DNA from: Afipia sp. OHSU_II-C1
GTDB taxonomy: Bacteria > Pseudomonadota > Alphaproteobacteria > Rhizobiales > Xanthobacteraceae
Direction: 5' to 3'
DNA: 64,000 nt
NCBI RefSeq assembly: GCF_000497575.1
Contig: NZ_APJI01000030.1
Span: 49,035-113,034, forward strand
A model generated the notes under the pieces. The model ran no database searches, was not told the origin of the DNA, and was given only the letters and a program-made list of their open reading frames with translations. This document shows, in pieces, positions 18,690-28,813 of the stretch (position 1 is its first letter; each line of letters begins with the position of its first letter). The translations under genes and the position numbers were made by a program.

Positions 18690-19109
18690 ATGAAGTCACG
18701 TGAAACGCTGATCCGCCTGAAGAAATTTCAGGTCGACGAAAAGCGCCGAAGGGTTGCGCAGATCGAAGGCATGATCGCCGACTTCCAGCGCATGTCGGTC
18801 GACCTGGAGCGCGAAATCCAGCACGAGCAGGACCGCGCTGGCATTAATGATCCCACACACTTCGCCTATCCCACCTATGCCAAGGCAGCCATTCAGCGCC
18901 GCGAAAATCTGACCCGCTCCGCCGACGAACTGCGGGTTCAGCTCGAAGATGCGAAGGCGGTGCTCGGCGAGGCGTTCGAGGAGCTCAAAAAGGTGGAACT
19001 GCTGGACGAGCGCGACCAGGCACGCGAACGCGCCGAGGAAAGCGCCCGGGAGCAGGCTGATCTCGACAGCATCGGTTTGATGCGCTCGCGGATCGGAGCG
19101 ATGGCCTGA
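18690..19109 (+). CDS. fliJ: Flagellar export chaperone FliJ
   Basis: The product is a 139-residue almost wholly helical coiled-coil protein (about 5-130, rich in Glu, Arg, Lys). Its size and place directly after fliI are those of FliJ, the stalk of the export ATPase. It begins MKSRETLIRLKKFQVDEKRR, close to alphaproteobacterial FliJ. ATG 18690 has GGGGAG nine bases upstream; the frame is open to 18615 but that stretch does not look coding. A terminator follows at 19236. Confidence 0.85.
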   Translation: MKSRETLIRLKKFQVDEKRRRVAQIEGMIADFQRMSVDLEREIQHEQDRAGINDPTHFAYPTYAKAAIQRRENLTRSADELRVQLEDAKAVLGEAFEELKKVELLDERDQARERAEESAREQADLDSIGLMRSRIGAMA

Positions 19110-19235
19110 GGTCTGGCGCGTCCGGTGGCTACAGCGGCCGGAACCCATTCGCCTCGCTGAACCTGCCTGATTGCCGCAGGTTCTAAAGTCTCAGCTCACA
19201 AGGCTGGCTTTTGTGAGTTGTTTCCGTGATATGAG

Positions 19236-19266
19236 ACCCGGGCCGCAAGCCCGGGTTTTGCTTTTT
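19236..19266 (+). terminator. Rho-independent terminator after fliJ
   Basis: An 8-bp perfect stem (ACCCGGGC 19236-19243 with GCCCGGGT 19249-19256, loop CGCAA) is followed by TTTGCTTTTT. It probably closes the fliI-fliJ transcript. Confidence 0.85.
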
Positions 19267-19389
19267 CGCGACTTATCTCATGGCGGGACGCTGGACCCGA
19301 TACTGGCAAGATGTGATACGACGGCGAGAGTGACTTCGATTTTCGACTCTGCCGGGTACGATAGAGCGACGTATATTTGAGGACGTTTA

Positions 19390-19938
19390 ATGCTGACGCC
19401 GGCTGAGTTGATCTGGCTGCTCGCATCGGTTGCGAAGGGGGATGAGGCGGCATTTGAGCGCCTTTACGCCGCCACACGGGCGAAACTCTTCGGCGTGGTG
19501 CTCCGTATATTGAGGCGTCAGGATCTTGCCGAGGAGGTGGTCCAGGAAGCCTACGTCAAGATCTGGCACAGTGCTGGCCAGTTCAATCCTTCGCTGGCTT
19601 CTCCGATTACCTGGATGGTTTCGATCGCGCGTAACCGGGCGATCGATGTCGTGCGTAAACGGAGCGAGGCGTCGATCGAAGACGAGCCGTCTGCCATGGA
19701 GATCGCGTCGGATATTCCGGATCCGCTGGCGCGGCGGGAAATGACGGAGGAGCTGAAGCGGATTCTGGAGTGCGTCGGGCAGCTCGATCCGGAGCGCCAG
19801 AAACTCGTGCTGCTGGCCTATTACAACGGTTGGAGCCGCGAACAGTTGTCGGAAAAATTCAACACGCCGCTGAACACGGTGAAGACCTGGCTACGTCGCA
19901 GCATGATTGAAATTCGCGGATGTCTTGGTTTGGGATGA
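19390..19938 (+). CDS. ECF-type RNA polymerase sigma factor
   Basis: The product is a 182-residue sigma-70-family factor with only regions 2 and 4. Region 2 reads FERLYAATRAKLFGVVLRIL, DLAEEVVQEAYVKIW and ITWMVSIARNRAIDVVRK. Region 4 is about 125-178 with QKLVLLAYYNGWSREQLSEK and LNTVKTWLRRSM. Two bases after it comes an RskA-like anti-sigma gene, so this is a SigK/RskA-like pair responding to an envelope or oxidative signal. The signal cannot be read from sequence. The first ATG fits family length. Confidence 0.9.
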   Translation: MLTPAELIWLLASVAKGDEAAFERLYAATRAKLFGVVLRILRRQDLAEEVVQEAYVKIWHSAGQFNPSLASPITWMVSIARNRAIDVVRKRSEASIEDEPSAMEIASDIPDPLARREMTEELKRILECVGQLDPERQKLVLLAYYNGWSREQLSEKFNTPLNTVKTWLRRSMIEIRGCLGLG

Positions 19939-19939
19939 G

Positions 19940-20926
19940 ATGAACTACAGCGAAGACCATATCGCGCTTGCCGCGGAATATGCCCTCGGCACACTGAGTG
20001 CCGACGAGCGCGCCCTCGTTGAAACCATGATGATCGTCGATCACGGTTTCATGGAGGTGGTCGATGCGTGGGATCGCAAGCTCAGTCCGCTGCACCAGAT
20101 GGTTGCCCCGATCGAGCCGCCGGCGCATCTGTGGGATAACATCAGCGCCGCGCTCGGCCTCGTCGGACCGCAGCCGGAGCCGGTTGAAGAACCCAAGGAA
20201 GAGCCTGTCGCCGCGGAGCTGCCGGAGCCGACGCCTGCGGTTGCTGAGCAGCCCGCCCAACCCGAGCAATCCGTCGTCGCACCATCAACCGATGTAACGG
20301 CAGAAGCCCCTCCGGTTGCGGCGTCGCCCGAGATCGTCCCGGAGCCGGTCGTGGTCCCGCCGTCCAATGTCGTTCCGCTGGCCGCTCGCGAGCGCGGCGG
20401 GTCGGCGTTCGGCTGGGTCATGACGGCGGTTGCAGCATCGCTAGCCGGAGTGATCGCGCTTCAGGCCAACCGGCCTGAATTGCTGCCGGAGCCATTGCGG
20501 GTCAAGCCGCAGATCAAGGTCGTTGAGGTCGCGGCGCCCGCGCAGCCACCCGCGCCGGCGGCGCAGTTCGTCGCTGTGCTCCAGCAGAACGCTGCCGCGC
20601 CGGCTTTCATTCTCACCGTGGATACGGCGACGAAGAACTTCACCGTGCGCAAGGTTAGCGCTGCGCCGGAGCCGGGCAAAAGCTATGAGCTCTGGCTGGT
20701 CTCGGACAAGCTGCAACGTCCGCGCTCACTCGGTGTCATCGGCGGCAGTGATTTCACCATCCGCCCGGGGCTGGCAGCGTACGACACCGATACGATCAAC
20801 AAGGCCACCTATGCTGTAACCATTGAACCCGAGGGTGGCTCGCCGACCGGAGTTGCAACCGGGCCGATCGTCTACACGGGCAAGCTGATCGAGAGCGTGC
20901 CAGCGCTTCCTGCGCAGCCGCGCTGA
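19940..20926 (+). CDS. RskA-like membrane anti-sigma factor
   Basis: The product has 328 residues: a cytoplasmic anti-sigma domain about 1-75 (YSEDHIALAAEYALGTLSAD), a long Pro/Glu/Val-rich linker about 77-148, one membrane helix about 157-175 (GWVMTAVAASLAGVIAL), and a periplasmic RskA C-terminal domain with EPGKSYELWLVSD. No zinc-binding HxxxCxxC motif is seen in the N-terminal part. ATG 19940 follows the sigma stop by one base, so the pair is translationally coupled. It would hold the sigma factor at the membrane until a signal releases it. Confidence 0.85.
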   Translation: MNYSEDHIALAAEYALGTLSADERALVETMMIVDHGFMEVVDAWDRKLSPLHQMVAPIEPPAHLWDNISAALGLVGPQPEPVEEPKEEPVAAELPEPTPAVAEQPAQPEQSVVAPSTDVTAEAPPVAASPEIVPEPVVVPPSNVVPLAARERGGSAFGWVMTAVAASLAGVIALQANRPELLPEPLRVKPQIKVVEVAAPAQPPAPAAQFVAVLQQNAAAPAFILTVDTATKNFTVRKVSAAPEPGKSYELWLVSDKLQRPRSLGVIGGSDFTIRPGLAAYDTDTINKATYAVTIEPEGGSPTGVATGPIVYTGKLIESVPALPAQPR

Positions 20927-20950
20927 TATCTTGAAATGAGCGCAACAAAA

Positions 20951-20980
20951 AACGCCCGTGGGGAGCGGGCGTTTTCTGTT
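20951..20980 (+). terminator. Terminator after the sigma/anti-sigma pair
   Basis: Stem AACGCCCG (20951-20958) pairs with CGGGCGTT (20966-20973), followed by TTCTGTT. An A run precedes it, so it may also work for transcripts on the minus strand. Confidence 0.75.
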
Positions 20981-21058
20981 CTCAGACTTGGGGTCTTCTG
21001 AGCACTCACAAGGCGACTTCGGGGGGCGGGGAAGAGAGCCTCGTGAATTCGTGATTCG

Positions 21059-21268
21059 TTAGCGGATGGCCGACTGCTCCGAACTGGTTATGACAACAGC
21101 CTTGTTAGCCTTCAACGCCGGACCTGTAACCTTAGCCGTCTGAGTGAGGCCGGTATCTGAAAGGCGAGCAGAGATTCCGAAACCCGCAACACCGATCGCG
21201 GCGACAAGAGCCACCACGACGATCTTCAAATGAGTCATGCGGTCCGCACTGTAAAACGAATGGTTCAT
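21059..21268 (-). CDS. Small membrane-anchored or exported protein, 69 aa
   Basis: The start at 21268 (MNHSFYSADRMTHLKIV) has a strong GGGAGG site on the minus strand. A hydrophobic helix (about 13-30, IVVVALVAAIGVAGFGI) acts as signal or anchor. The remaining 40 residues are polar (TGLTQTAKVTGPALKANKAV). Similar short proteins are common in Bradyrhizobium and have no known function. It faces the sigma/anti-sigma pair across its terminator. Confidence 0.6.
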   Translation of the reverse strand: MNHSFYSADRMTHLKIVVVALVAAIGVAGFGISARLSDTGLTQTAKVTGPALKANKAVVITSSEQSAIR

Positions 21269-21569
21269 AAAAACCTCCCGCCGCCTTTTGATGCAGTCGA
21301 ACGTTTGTCTCGCTCGCATGCCCGTGGGTTCAACCCCACGCTCTCAACAACGTAATTGGCAGGGATTCGTTTCCAAGCATCGTTCACAAACGAGTGAAAT
21401 GTCTTGAAGTTCCGAGAGGTCAGTAAACCACTCTAAAATATGTCAATACTTTCAAATATTTATCAAGTTGATGAGGAAAGCGCGCGGCTGTGAAGATTTC
21501 CAAAATTCCATGAAAAGCTTGTCTGTGACGATTTTGTCGCAGGCATTCCTATGGAAATCCAATGCCGGA
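21269..21569. other. Intergenic stretch between flhA and a small membrane-protein gene
   Basis: About 300 bases, more AT-rich than the surroundings around 21430-21480. It holds the promoter side of the 69-aa gene and the region after the flhA stop. A weak hairpin GTGGG-TTCAAC-CCCAC is at about 21325-21345. I see no gene and no strong terminator. Confidence 0.4.
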
Positions 21570-23702
21570 TCAGATGCTTCCGACCGTTTTCAGGCGCGCC
21601 CGGGGATGGATTTCCGACTGCGACAGGACAGTTGTCTGGGCCCGGAAACGTTCCACCAGAGAGCGCACGAAAGGCCGGATCGCCGCTGACGTCACGAGCA
21701 CAGGCGCTTCACCTTCACGGGCCGCCTGTTCGAAACGGTCGCGCACCGCGGTCATGAACTCGGACAGCTTGGACGGCTGCATCGCGAGGCTGCGTTCATC
21801 GCCGGTGCCGATCAGCGATTCCGCGAACGCCTGCTCCCACTTCGCGCTGAGTGCGATCAGCGGGAGGTAGCCGTTCATCGATGTGTTCTGCGCGCAGATC
21901 TGCCGCGCCAGACGGGTCCGCACATGCTCGGCCAGCGTTGCCGGATTACGTGAGAAGGCGAGTGCGTCGGCGATACCCTCAAGAATGGTCGAGAGGTCGC
22001 GGATCGAGATGCGCTCGGCCAGCAGCAATTGCAGGACGCGCTGAATGCCCGAGACCGTGATCTGGTTCGGGACGATATCCTTGACCAGTTCGCCCTGTTC
22101 CTTCGGCAGGTCGCGCAGGAGCTTCTGAACCTCGCCATAGGACAGCAGGTCGGACATATTGCCCTTGAGCAGCTCAGTGAGATGCGTAGAGAGGACGGTG
22201 GCGGAATCCACCACCGTATAGCCCTTGAGCGAGGCCTCTTCCTTCAGCGATGCATCGACCCAGGTTGCCGGCAATCCGAATGTCGGCTCGGTGGTGTGGG
22301 TGCCGGGAATGGTCACCTGGTTGCCCGATGGGTCCATGACCATGAACTGGTTGGCCCAGATGCGGCCGGTGCCGGCATCGACTTCCTTGATCTTGATGAC
22401 GTAGGTGTTCGCCTCGAGCTGGACGTTGTCCAGAATGCGCACGGCCGGCATCACAAAGCCCATCTCTGTCGCGAGCGAGCGGCGCAGTGCCTTGATCTGG
22501 TCGGTGAGGCGGTCGGTGCCGTCCGGTCCGTTGACCAGCGGTAGCAGCGCGTAACCAAGCTCGATCTTGAGGTCGTCGATCTTCAGCGCACTCGAGATCG
22601 GTTCTTCGGCGGCGGCTGCGGCAGCCGCAGCCGCTGCCGGAGCGGCTGCCTCGCGGGCTTCCTCGACCTTGACCGCGCGATTGCGCGTGCGTGCATTCCA
22701 GGCCAGCCAGCCCGCACCGCCACCAAGCAGCAGGAACGGCAGCATCGGGATGCCTGGCAGAAGCCCAAGCACCAGCATCACGCCGGAAGACATGCCGAGC
22801 GCCTGCGGATAGCCCGACAACTGCTTCATCATGGCCTTGTCGGCGGCGCCGGTGACGCCCGCCTTCGACACAAGCAGGCCGGCAGCGGTCGAGACGATCA
22901 GCGCCGGGACCTGCGTGACAAGGCCATCGCCCACCGTCAGCAAAGTGTAGGTGCGTGCGGCATCCGCAAAACCCATGCCTTGCTGTGCGACGCCGATAAT
23001 GATGCCGCCGATCACGTTGATGAACACCACGAGCAGGCCGGCGATGGCATCGCCGCGCACGAACTTGGAGGCGCCGTCCATGGCGCCGAAGAAGCCGCTT
23101 TCGTCTTCCAGTTCCTTGCGGCGCTGCTTTGCGACTTTCTCGTCGATCAGGCCGGCGGAGAGGTCGGCGTCGATCGCCATCTGCTTGCCGGGCATCGAGT
23201 CGAGGTGAAAGCGCGCCGCCACTTCGGCTATGCGGCCCGAACCCTTGGTGATCACGACGAAGTTCACGATCACAAGGATCGTGAAGACGATGATGCCGAT
23301 GACGAAATTGCCGCCCATCACGAAATTGCCGAACGCTTCGATGACGTGTCCGGCGGCGGCGGTGCCTTCGTGGCCGTGCGACAGGATCAGGCGGGTGGAC
23401 GCGAGGTTGAGCGACAGCCGCAGCATGGTCGAGATCAGCAGGACGGTCGGGAATGCTGAGAATTCCAGCGGGGTCTGAATGAACAGCGCCGTCATCAGGA
23501 TCAGGATCGAGAGCGTGATCGAGATCGCCAGAAACAGGTCCAGCACCACCGCTGGCAGCGGCAGGATGAGAACCACAAGAATGGTGAGAACACCGAAAGC
23601 CAGCGCGAGGTCGCCGCGCCTGAGCATTCCGCCGATGTCGCTGAGGCTGGGAAATCCGGAGCCGGTTGCCGCAGTGCCCTGGCCCGCCGTTACATCAACC
23701 AT
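21570..23702 (-). CDS. flhA: Flagellar export gate protein FlhA
   Basis: The product is a 710-residue FHIPEP-family protein, the large subunit of the flagellar type III export gate. About eight membrane helices fill residues 20-330 (GDLALAFGVLTILVVLILPLP near the start). The family signature region SAFPTVLLISTMLRLSLNLASTR is present, as is the loop KGSGRIAEVAARFHLDSMPGKQMAIDADL. The cytoplasmic domain (about 360-710) binds chaperone-substrate pairs. ATG 23702 is chosen because MVDVTAGQG fits the family and a GGGGGGAAG site precedes it; the frame is open to 23810. An Ala-rich run occurs near 390-400. Confidence 0.93.
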   Translation of the reverse strand: MVDVTAGQGTAATGSGFPSLSDIGGMLRRGDLALAFGVLTILVVLILPLPAVVLDLFLAISITLSILILMTALFIQTPLEFSAFPTVLLISTMLRLSLNLASTRLILSHGHEGTAAAGHVIEAFGNFVMGGNFVIGIIVFTILVIVNFVVITKGSGRIAEVAARFHLDSMPGKQMAIDADLSAGLIDEKVAKQRRKELEDESGFFGAMDGASKFVRGDAIAGLLVVFINVIGGIIIGVAQQGMGFADAARTYTLLTVGDGLVTQVPALIVSTAAGLLVSKAGVTGAADKAMMKQLSGYPQALGMSSGVMLVLGLLPGIPMLPFLLLGGGAGWLAWNARTRNRAVKVEEAREAAAPAAAAAAAAAAEEPISSALKIDDLKIELGYALLPLVNGPDGTDRLTDQIKALRRSLATEMGFVMPAVRILDNVQLEANTYVIKIKEVDAGTGRIWANQFMVMDPSGNQVTIPGTHTTEPTFGLPATWVDASLKEEASLKGYTVVDSATVLSTHLTELLKGNMSDLLSYGEVQKLLRDLPKEQGELVKDIVPNQITVSGIQRVLQLLLAERISIRDLSTILEGIADALAFSRNPATLAEHVRTRLARQICAQNTSMNGYLPLIALSAKWEQAFAESLIGTGDERSLAMQPSKLSEFMTAVRDRFEQAAREGEAPVLVTSAAIRPFVRSLVERFRAQTTVLSQSEIHPRARLKTVGSI

Positions 23703-23995
23703 TGTCGCCGCTTCCCCCCGCGAATGTCGCTCGCGAGCCCCAAAGGTTTGAGCGGCGGCCGAAGGGCCGCCGTTCCTAAAGTGAGGCACCGCACTGGCAT
23801 CCACGGGCATTTCCCCCGTTCAGCGACCGACGACACTCGACTTCACCCGGCAAAATTTGCCCAGTTTATGGTTAGCAAAGAGTTAACGGGAAAGCCGAAG
23901 GCCGATAATGTCATGTGCAGGAGGATGTTATTCTCGCATAACCCCCATTCGGAGAATGACTTGACCGGCAACGCAAGGCCGACGAAGTTGCCTCC

Positions 23996-25231
23996 GTGCC
24001 GGTCTCCATCGATTCTGCCTCTCATCCAGCGGTCTTCACGCCGGACTCACGCGCGGCGTGGGCACGACTGGGTATTGCCCTCATTATCGGATCAATCGGC
24101 AGCGTCGGCATGTGGTCGGTGGTGGTGGTCATCCCCATCGTCCAGGCCGACTTCGGCGCCACCCGGGGCGCGGCGTCGCTGGCTTTCACCTGCACCATGC
24201 TCGGGTTTGGCCTCGGTGGTGTGGTAATGGGCAAGCTGTCGGACCGCTTTGGCATTGTGCCTGCGATCGCAATCGGTATCGTCGCCATGCTGCTGGGCTA
24301 TGTCGGTGCCGGCTATGCGGCAGCGCTGTGGCAATTCAACCTGATGCACTTCCTGATCGGGCTCGGCGCCGCCGCGACCTTCGGGCCGCTGATGACCGAG
24401 GCATCGCACTGGTTCGATCGCCACCGCGGGCTGGCCGTCACCATCGCCGCCAGCGGAAACTACATCGCCGGCACATTCTGGCCCACTGTTGTCGAACGCG
24501 GCACGGCATATGCTGGATGGCGCGCCACACATATCGCGATTGGAATCGGCTGTACGATCGTTATGGCGATCGTTGTCGCAGTTCTGCGCTGGCAGATCGG
24601 CAGTGAAACCGTGCGCTCGCACGCAGATGCGCCGCCGCCGCGCGTCGATCTGCAGATCGGCACCAATGCGCTCACCGCCGTGCTGGGCATCGCGGCTATC
24701 GCCTGCTGCGTGGCAATGTCGATGCCGCAGGTTCATATCGTCGCCTATTGCGGCGATCTTGGTTACGGCGTGGCGCGCGGCGCCGAGATGCTGTCATTGA
24801 TGCTCGCCTTCGGAATCGTCAGCCGGATCGGCTCCGGTTTCCTGGCCGACCGTATCGGCGGGTTACGCACACTGCTGGTCGGCTCGATCGCGCAGGGCGT
24901 CGCGCTGATGTTCTATCTGTTCTTCGATGGGCTGACGTCGCTGTACATTATCTCCGCGATGTTCGGCCTGTTTCAGGGCGGCATCGTGCCGAGCTACGCC
25001 ATCATTATCCGGGAATCGATGCCCTCCAGCGTGGCCGCAACCCGCGTCGGTATCGTCATCTTCGCATCGGTTATCGGCATGTCGTTCGGGGGGTGGATTT
25101 CCGGTGTGATTTTCGATGCGACCGGTTCCTACGCCGCCGCCTTTCTGAATGGTGTAGGCTGGAACGCTTTGAATATTGCTATTGTCGTAGCGTTATTGCT
25201 CCGCGCCCGCCGGCGCATGGCGCTCGCCTGA
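23996..25231 (+). CDS. MFS transporter, 411 aa
   Basis: The product is a twelve-helix major facilitator. The loop 2-3 signature GKLSDRFGIVPA and its counterpart FLADRIGGLRTLL in the second half are clear. The helix 4-5 region MTEASHWFDRHRGLAVTIAASGNYIAG is typical of monocarboxylate/oxalate-formate-antiporter-like MFS proteins. The GTG at 23996 is the start. It stands alone between divergent flhA and panD. The substrate cannot be predicted beyond a small organic acid or similar. Confidence 0.85.
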   Translation: MPVSIDSASHPAVFTPDSRAAWARLGIALIIGSIGSVGMWSVVVVIPIVQADFGATRGAASLAFTCTMLGFGLGGVVMGKLSDRFGIVPAIAIGIVAMLLGYVGAGYAAALWQFNLMHFLIGLGAAATFGPLMTEASHWFDRHRGLAVTIAASGNYIAGTFWPTVVERGTAYAGWRATHIAIGIGCTIVMAIVVAVLRWQIGSETVRSHADAPPPRVDLQIGTNALTAVLGIAAIACCVAMSMPQVHIVAYCGDLGYGVARGAEMLSLMLAFGIVSRIGSGFLADRIGGLRTLLVGSIAQGVALMFYLFFDGLTSLYIISAMFGLFQGGIVPSYAIIIRESMPSSVAATRVGIVIFASVIGMSFGGWISGVIFDATGSYAAAFLNGVGWNALNIAIVVALLLRARRRMALA

Positions 25232-25322
25232 CAGCTATCTCCTCCTAAAGTCTTGACCCCGGCGAGCGCCCGTCCTAACGGACTTGCGCGCGAGGCGTCC
25301 GCGCCGGAACCAGGGCAGGCCG

Positions 25323-25670
25323 ATGCAAGTCACGATGATGAAGGGCAAGATCCACCGCGCGCGGGTGACCGAGGCGGATTTGCACTACGAAGGCTCGATT
25401 TCGATCGACCGCACTCTGATCGACGCCGCCGGATTTCTGGTCAATGAGCGGGTCGACATCTACAACATCGACACCGGCGCGCGTTTCTCGACCTATGTGA
25501 TCGAAGCGCCTGCGGGCTCTGGCATCATCGGCTTGAATGGCGCCGCCGCGCGGCTGGCGATGATGGGCGACAAGGTGATCATCGTCGCTTATGCGAATTT
25601 TGATGAAACCGAGGCACGGCAGCATCAGCCGCGCGTGGTTCTCGTCAATGAAAAGAATCAAAAGCTGTAG
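25323..25670 (+). CDS. panD: Aspartate 1-decarboxylase PanD
   Basis: The product is a 115-residue pyruvoyl enzyme that makes beta-alanine from aspartate for pantothenate and coenzyme A. The self-cleavage site Gly24-Ser25 is in [10 protein letters not shown], and the catalytic region [20 protein letters not shown] and [17 protein letters not shown] are intact. ATG 25323 begins [15 protein letters not shown] as in the family; a further 13 codons upstream are open but not conserved. It is 54 bases ahead of bioF on the same strand, probably one transcript. Confidence 0.95.
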   Translation: MQVTMMKGKIHRARVTEADLHYEGSISIDRTLIDAAGFLVNERVDIYNIDTGARFSTYVIEAPAGSGIIGLNGAAARLAMMGDKVIIVAYANFDETEARQHQPRVVLVNEKNQKL

Positions 25671-25724
25671 ACTTGCGGCATGTGCCCGCATCCATCCTCC
25701 ATCGTTGCAGACGGGATTTGATGC

Positions 25725-26855
25725 ATGCATGAGAAGTTCGAAGCCGATTTGCGCGATCTCGCGGGCAAGGGCCGATTGCGATCGCTTCGTGGCCGCACCG
25801 GAATCGATTTCACGTCGAACGATTATCTGGGCCTCGCCGAGTCCGATGAACTGAAGTGCGCCGCAACCGAGGCGATCGCGCGCGGCGTACCCGTTGGATC
25901 CGGCGGGTCCCGTCTGCTGCGCGGAAATCAGGACGAGCATGAGGCGCTCGAAAGTGAAGCCGCTTCCTATTTCGGTGCGGAGACCGCGCTCTATTTCGGC
26001 GGCGGTTATGTTGCGAACTTCGCGATCTTTTCAACGCTGCCGCAGCAGGGCGATCTCGTCGTCCATGACGAACTGATCCACGCCAGCGTCCATGAAGGAA
26101 TGCGCCGCGGACGCGCTGAAACCGTGAGTATTCCGCACAACAGTATCGATGCTTTCGACGCCGCTATCGTCCGCTGGCGTGCGGCCGGCGGCAAGGGACG
26201 GCCCTGGATTTCGGTCGAGAGCCTTTACAGCATGGATGGCGACAGCCCGGACATCGCGGGACTCTTGGCCGTTGCCGATCGTCATGACGGGATGCTGGTC
26301 ATCGACGAGGCGCATGCAACCGGTGTGCTTGGGCCGCAAGGGCGGGGGCTTGCTGCGGCATGCGAGGGACGGGACAATGTCATTACATTGCATACCTGCG
26401 GGAAGGCGCTTGGCACGGTCGGCGGCTTCATCCTCGCGCCGCGTACGATCCGTGATTTTCTCGTCAACCGCGCACGTCCCTTCATCTTTGCAACCGCGCC
26501 GTCGCCGTTGATCGCGGCGATCACCCGTGCGGCCATTCATATTTCCAGGACCAATCCGGAGCGCCGCGAGCGGCTTGCGCGGCTGGTCCGGTTCGCGGGC
26601 GATGAACTCTATCGCCGCTGCAGCGTCGCGCCGTCCGGTTCGCAAATTCTTCCGGTGATCATCGGCGCGGATCGCGCAGCGGTCGCCGTCGCGGCATCCT
26701 TGCAACAACGAGGCTTCGATATTCGCGCCATCCGTCCGCCCACTGTTCCGGAAGGGACGGCGCGGCTGCGTATCGCGCTGACGTTGAATGTCGATGAGGC
26801 CACAGTCGCGTCGCTGTTCGAGGCTTTGGCCGAAGACATGCGGAAAGCGGCATGA
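25725..26855 (+). CDS. bioF: 8-amino-7-oxononanoate synthase BioF
   Basis: The product is a 376-residue PLP enzyme joining pimeloyl thioester and alanine in biotin synthesis. Visible are [12 protein letters not shown], the glycine-rich [25 protein letters not shown] (194-203) and Lys227 in [13 protein letters not shown] as the PLP lysine. The end overlaps the bioD start by four bases (ATGA). The order panD-bioF-bioD-bioA is continuous; bioB is not in the window. Confidence 0.92.
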   Translation: MHEKFEADLRDLAGKGRLRSLRGRTGIDFTSNDYLGLAESDELKCAATEAIARGVPVGSGGSRLLRGNQDEHEALESEAASYFGAETALYFGGGYVANFAIFSTLPQQGDLVVHDELIHASVHEGMRRGRAETVSIPHNSIDAFDAAIVRWRAAGGKGRPWISVESLYSMDGDSPDIAGLLAVADRHDGMLVIDEAHATGVLGPQGRGLAAACEGRDNVITLHTCGKALGTVGGFILAPRTIRDFLVNRARPFIFATAPSPLIAAITRAAIHISRTNPERRERLARLVRFAGDELYRRCSVAPSGSQILPVIIGADRAAVAVAASLQQRGFDIRAIRPPTVPEGTARLRIALTLNVDEATVASLFEALAEDMRKAA

Positions 26856-27490
26856 GCGCGCGTATCGTCGTCACCGGCACCGATACCGGAATTGGCAAGA
26901 CAGTCTTTTCAGCCGCGCTCGCGGGCGCACTCGATGCATACTATTGGAAACCGGTTCAGGCCGGCGTCGAAGAAGAGACCGATCGCGACGCCGTCGCGCG
27001 GTTGTCAGGTCTCTCCCAGGAACGCGTGCTGCGTGAGGCCTATCGGCTGTTAACGCCTGCCTCTCCGCATCTGGCGGCGAAGATCGATGGCATCACTATC
27101 GATCCGGAAGCGCTTGCCTTGCCGGAAGTTGATCGGCCGCTGGTGATCGAAGGGGCGGGCGGTCTGATGGTGCCGCTGACAGCAAGCCTCACATATATAG
27201 ATGTCATGGCGCAATGGCGTGTACCGGTCGTGCTGTGCGCGCGCACGACGCTCGGGACTATCAATCACAGCCTGCTGTCGGTCGAAGCGCTCCGCGCGCG
27301 GAACATCCCGTTGCTCGGCATAGCTTTCATTGGCGATGAGAATGTGGAGTCGGAAACAGTGATTGCCAGCATGGGACAGGTGCGGCGTCTTGGCAGGCTG
27401 CCGCATCTGGCCTCGCTCACACACGAGACGTTGCGCGCGGCGTTCGCACAGCATTTTTCACCCGGTGACTTTCTGAAGGACGTGGCCTGA
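26852..27490 (+). CDS. bioD: Dethiobiotin synthetase BioD
   Basis: The product is a 212-residue ATP-dependent ligase closing the ureido ring of dethiobiotin. The P-loop [11 protein letters not shown] is at 7-17, followed by [28 protein letters not shown] and [15 protein letters not shown]. It overlaps bioF by ATGA and shares one base with the bioA start. Length is normal. Confidence 0.92.
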   Translation: MSARIVVTGTDTGIGKTVFSAALAGALDAYYWKPVQAGVEEETDRDAVARLSGLSQERVLREAYRLLTPASPHLAAKIDGITIDPEALALPEVDRPLVIEGAGGLMVPLTASLTYIDVMAQWRVPVVLCARTTLGTINHSLLSVEALRARNIPLLGIAFIGDENVESETVIASMGQVRRLGRLPHLASLTHETLRAAFAQHFSPGDFLKDVA

Positions 27491-28749
27491 TGATATCCAG
27501 ATCTCCGGTATGGCATCCGTTCACGCAGCATGCGGTGCCACCCGAAGCGACGCTGATCTCGCGAGGCGAGGGCGCATGGCTCGAGGCGGCTGACGGCCGG
27601 CGCATTTTTGATGCGATTTCATCCTGGTGGGTGGTGACCCATGGTCATCGTCACCCTCGCATCATGCAGGCGATCAAGGACCAGGCCGACAAGCTCGATC
27701 AGGTCATCTTCGCCGGGTTTACCCATGAGCCGGCAGAGAAGCTTGCCCGGCATCTCGTTGCGATCACGCCGCCAGAGCTTGAATATGTTTTCTTCTCCGA
27801 CAGCGGATCGACCTCGGTTGAAGTCGCACTCAAGATGGCATTGGGCTACTGGCGTCACGTCGGCGGAAAACGCAGCCGCATCCTCGCGCTCGAAGGCGCC
27901 TATCACGGCGACACGATCGGTGGCATGTCTGTCGGTGAACGCGGCGTCTTCAATGCGCCTTACGACCCGCTTCTCTTTGACGTAGAGCGAATTCCGTTCC
28001 CCGCATCCGGTTGCGAGCAGGAGACGTTCGATGCGCTGGCAATGGCATGCAGGCGCGGCGATGTTGCTGCACTGATCGTCGAGCCGCTTATTCTCGGTGC
28101 GGGCGGCATGCTGATCTATCCGTCGAATGTTCTGGCCGAGATGAAGCGCATCTGTGAGACGCACGAGGTTCTGTTCATCGCCGATGAAGTCATGACCGGA
28201 TGGGGGCGCACAGGCACGTTGTTCGCATGCGAGCACGCCGGGATCGCGCCTGATATCGCCTGCTATTCGAAAGGGCTGACCGGCGGTTCGGTGCCGCTGG
28301 CGGTGACGCTCTGCCGTTCCGAAATTTTCGATGCGCATTACTCGACGGACCGCAGCAGGACGTTTTTTCATTCCAGCTCGTACACCGCGAACCCGATTGC
28401 CTGCGCAGCAGCGCTGGCCAATCTGGAAGTCTGGCAGAGCGAGCCGGTGATGGACCGCATCAATTCGCTTGCTACGTTACACAAAGAGAGGCTCGAACGG
28501 TTTCGCGGAGACAAGCGCTTCGCAGATGTTCGCCAGATCGGGACCATCGCGGCGCTCGATATCGTGGCGAAGGATGCCGGCTATCTGGCGGATATCGGTC
28601 CGCGGCTTTACCGCGGTTTTCTCGCGCGTGGCTTGCTGATCCGGCCGCTCGGCAACACGATCTACCTTATGCCACCCTATTGCAGCACGGCGGACGATCT
28701 GGACCAAGCGTACAGCGCTATCGATGATCTGACGAGCGAGGTTACCTGA
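27490..28749 (+). CDS. bioA: Adenosylmethionine-8-amino-7-oxononanoate transaminase BioA
   Basis: The product is a 419-residue class III aminotransferase using S-adenosylmethionine as amino donor. It has VWHPFTQHAV near the start, SSWWVVTHGHRHPRI, EGAYHGDTIGGMSVGERG, DEVMTGWGRTG and the PLP Lys261 in CYSKGLTGG. It ends the panD-bioFDA run and is the last core gene before the tRNA used by the island integrase. Confidence 0.93.
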   Translation: MISRSPVWHPFTQHAVPPEATLISRGEGAWLEAADGRRIFDAISSWWVVTHGHRHPRIMQAIKDQADKLDQVIFAGFTHEPAEKLARHLVAITPPELEYVFFSDSGSTSVEVALKMALGYWRHVGGKRSRILALEGAYHGDTIGGMSVGERGVFNAPYDPLLFDVERIPFPASGCEQETFDALAMACRRGDVAALIVEPLILGAGGMLIYPSNVLAEMKRICETHEVLFIADEVMTGWGRTGTLFACEHAGIAPDIACYSKGLTGGSVPLAVTLCRSEIFDAHYSTDRSRTFFHSSSYTANPIACAAALANLEVWQSEPVMDRINSLATLHKERLERFRGDKRFADVRQIGTIAALDIVAKDAGYLADIGPRLYRGFLARGLLIRPLGNTIYLMPPYCSTADDLDQAYSAIDDLTSEVT

Positions 28750-28813
28750 GGTTGCCCACTCGCTGCGGTCATTGTATGGGGTGGTTTGCACCGTTGCCCG
28801 AAGGGGACCGGCG

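Noticed and set aside
19171..19380. 69-codon frame between fliJ and the sigma factor gene
   Set aside because: It runs straight through the strong terminator at 19236-19266 and has no ribosome site.
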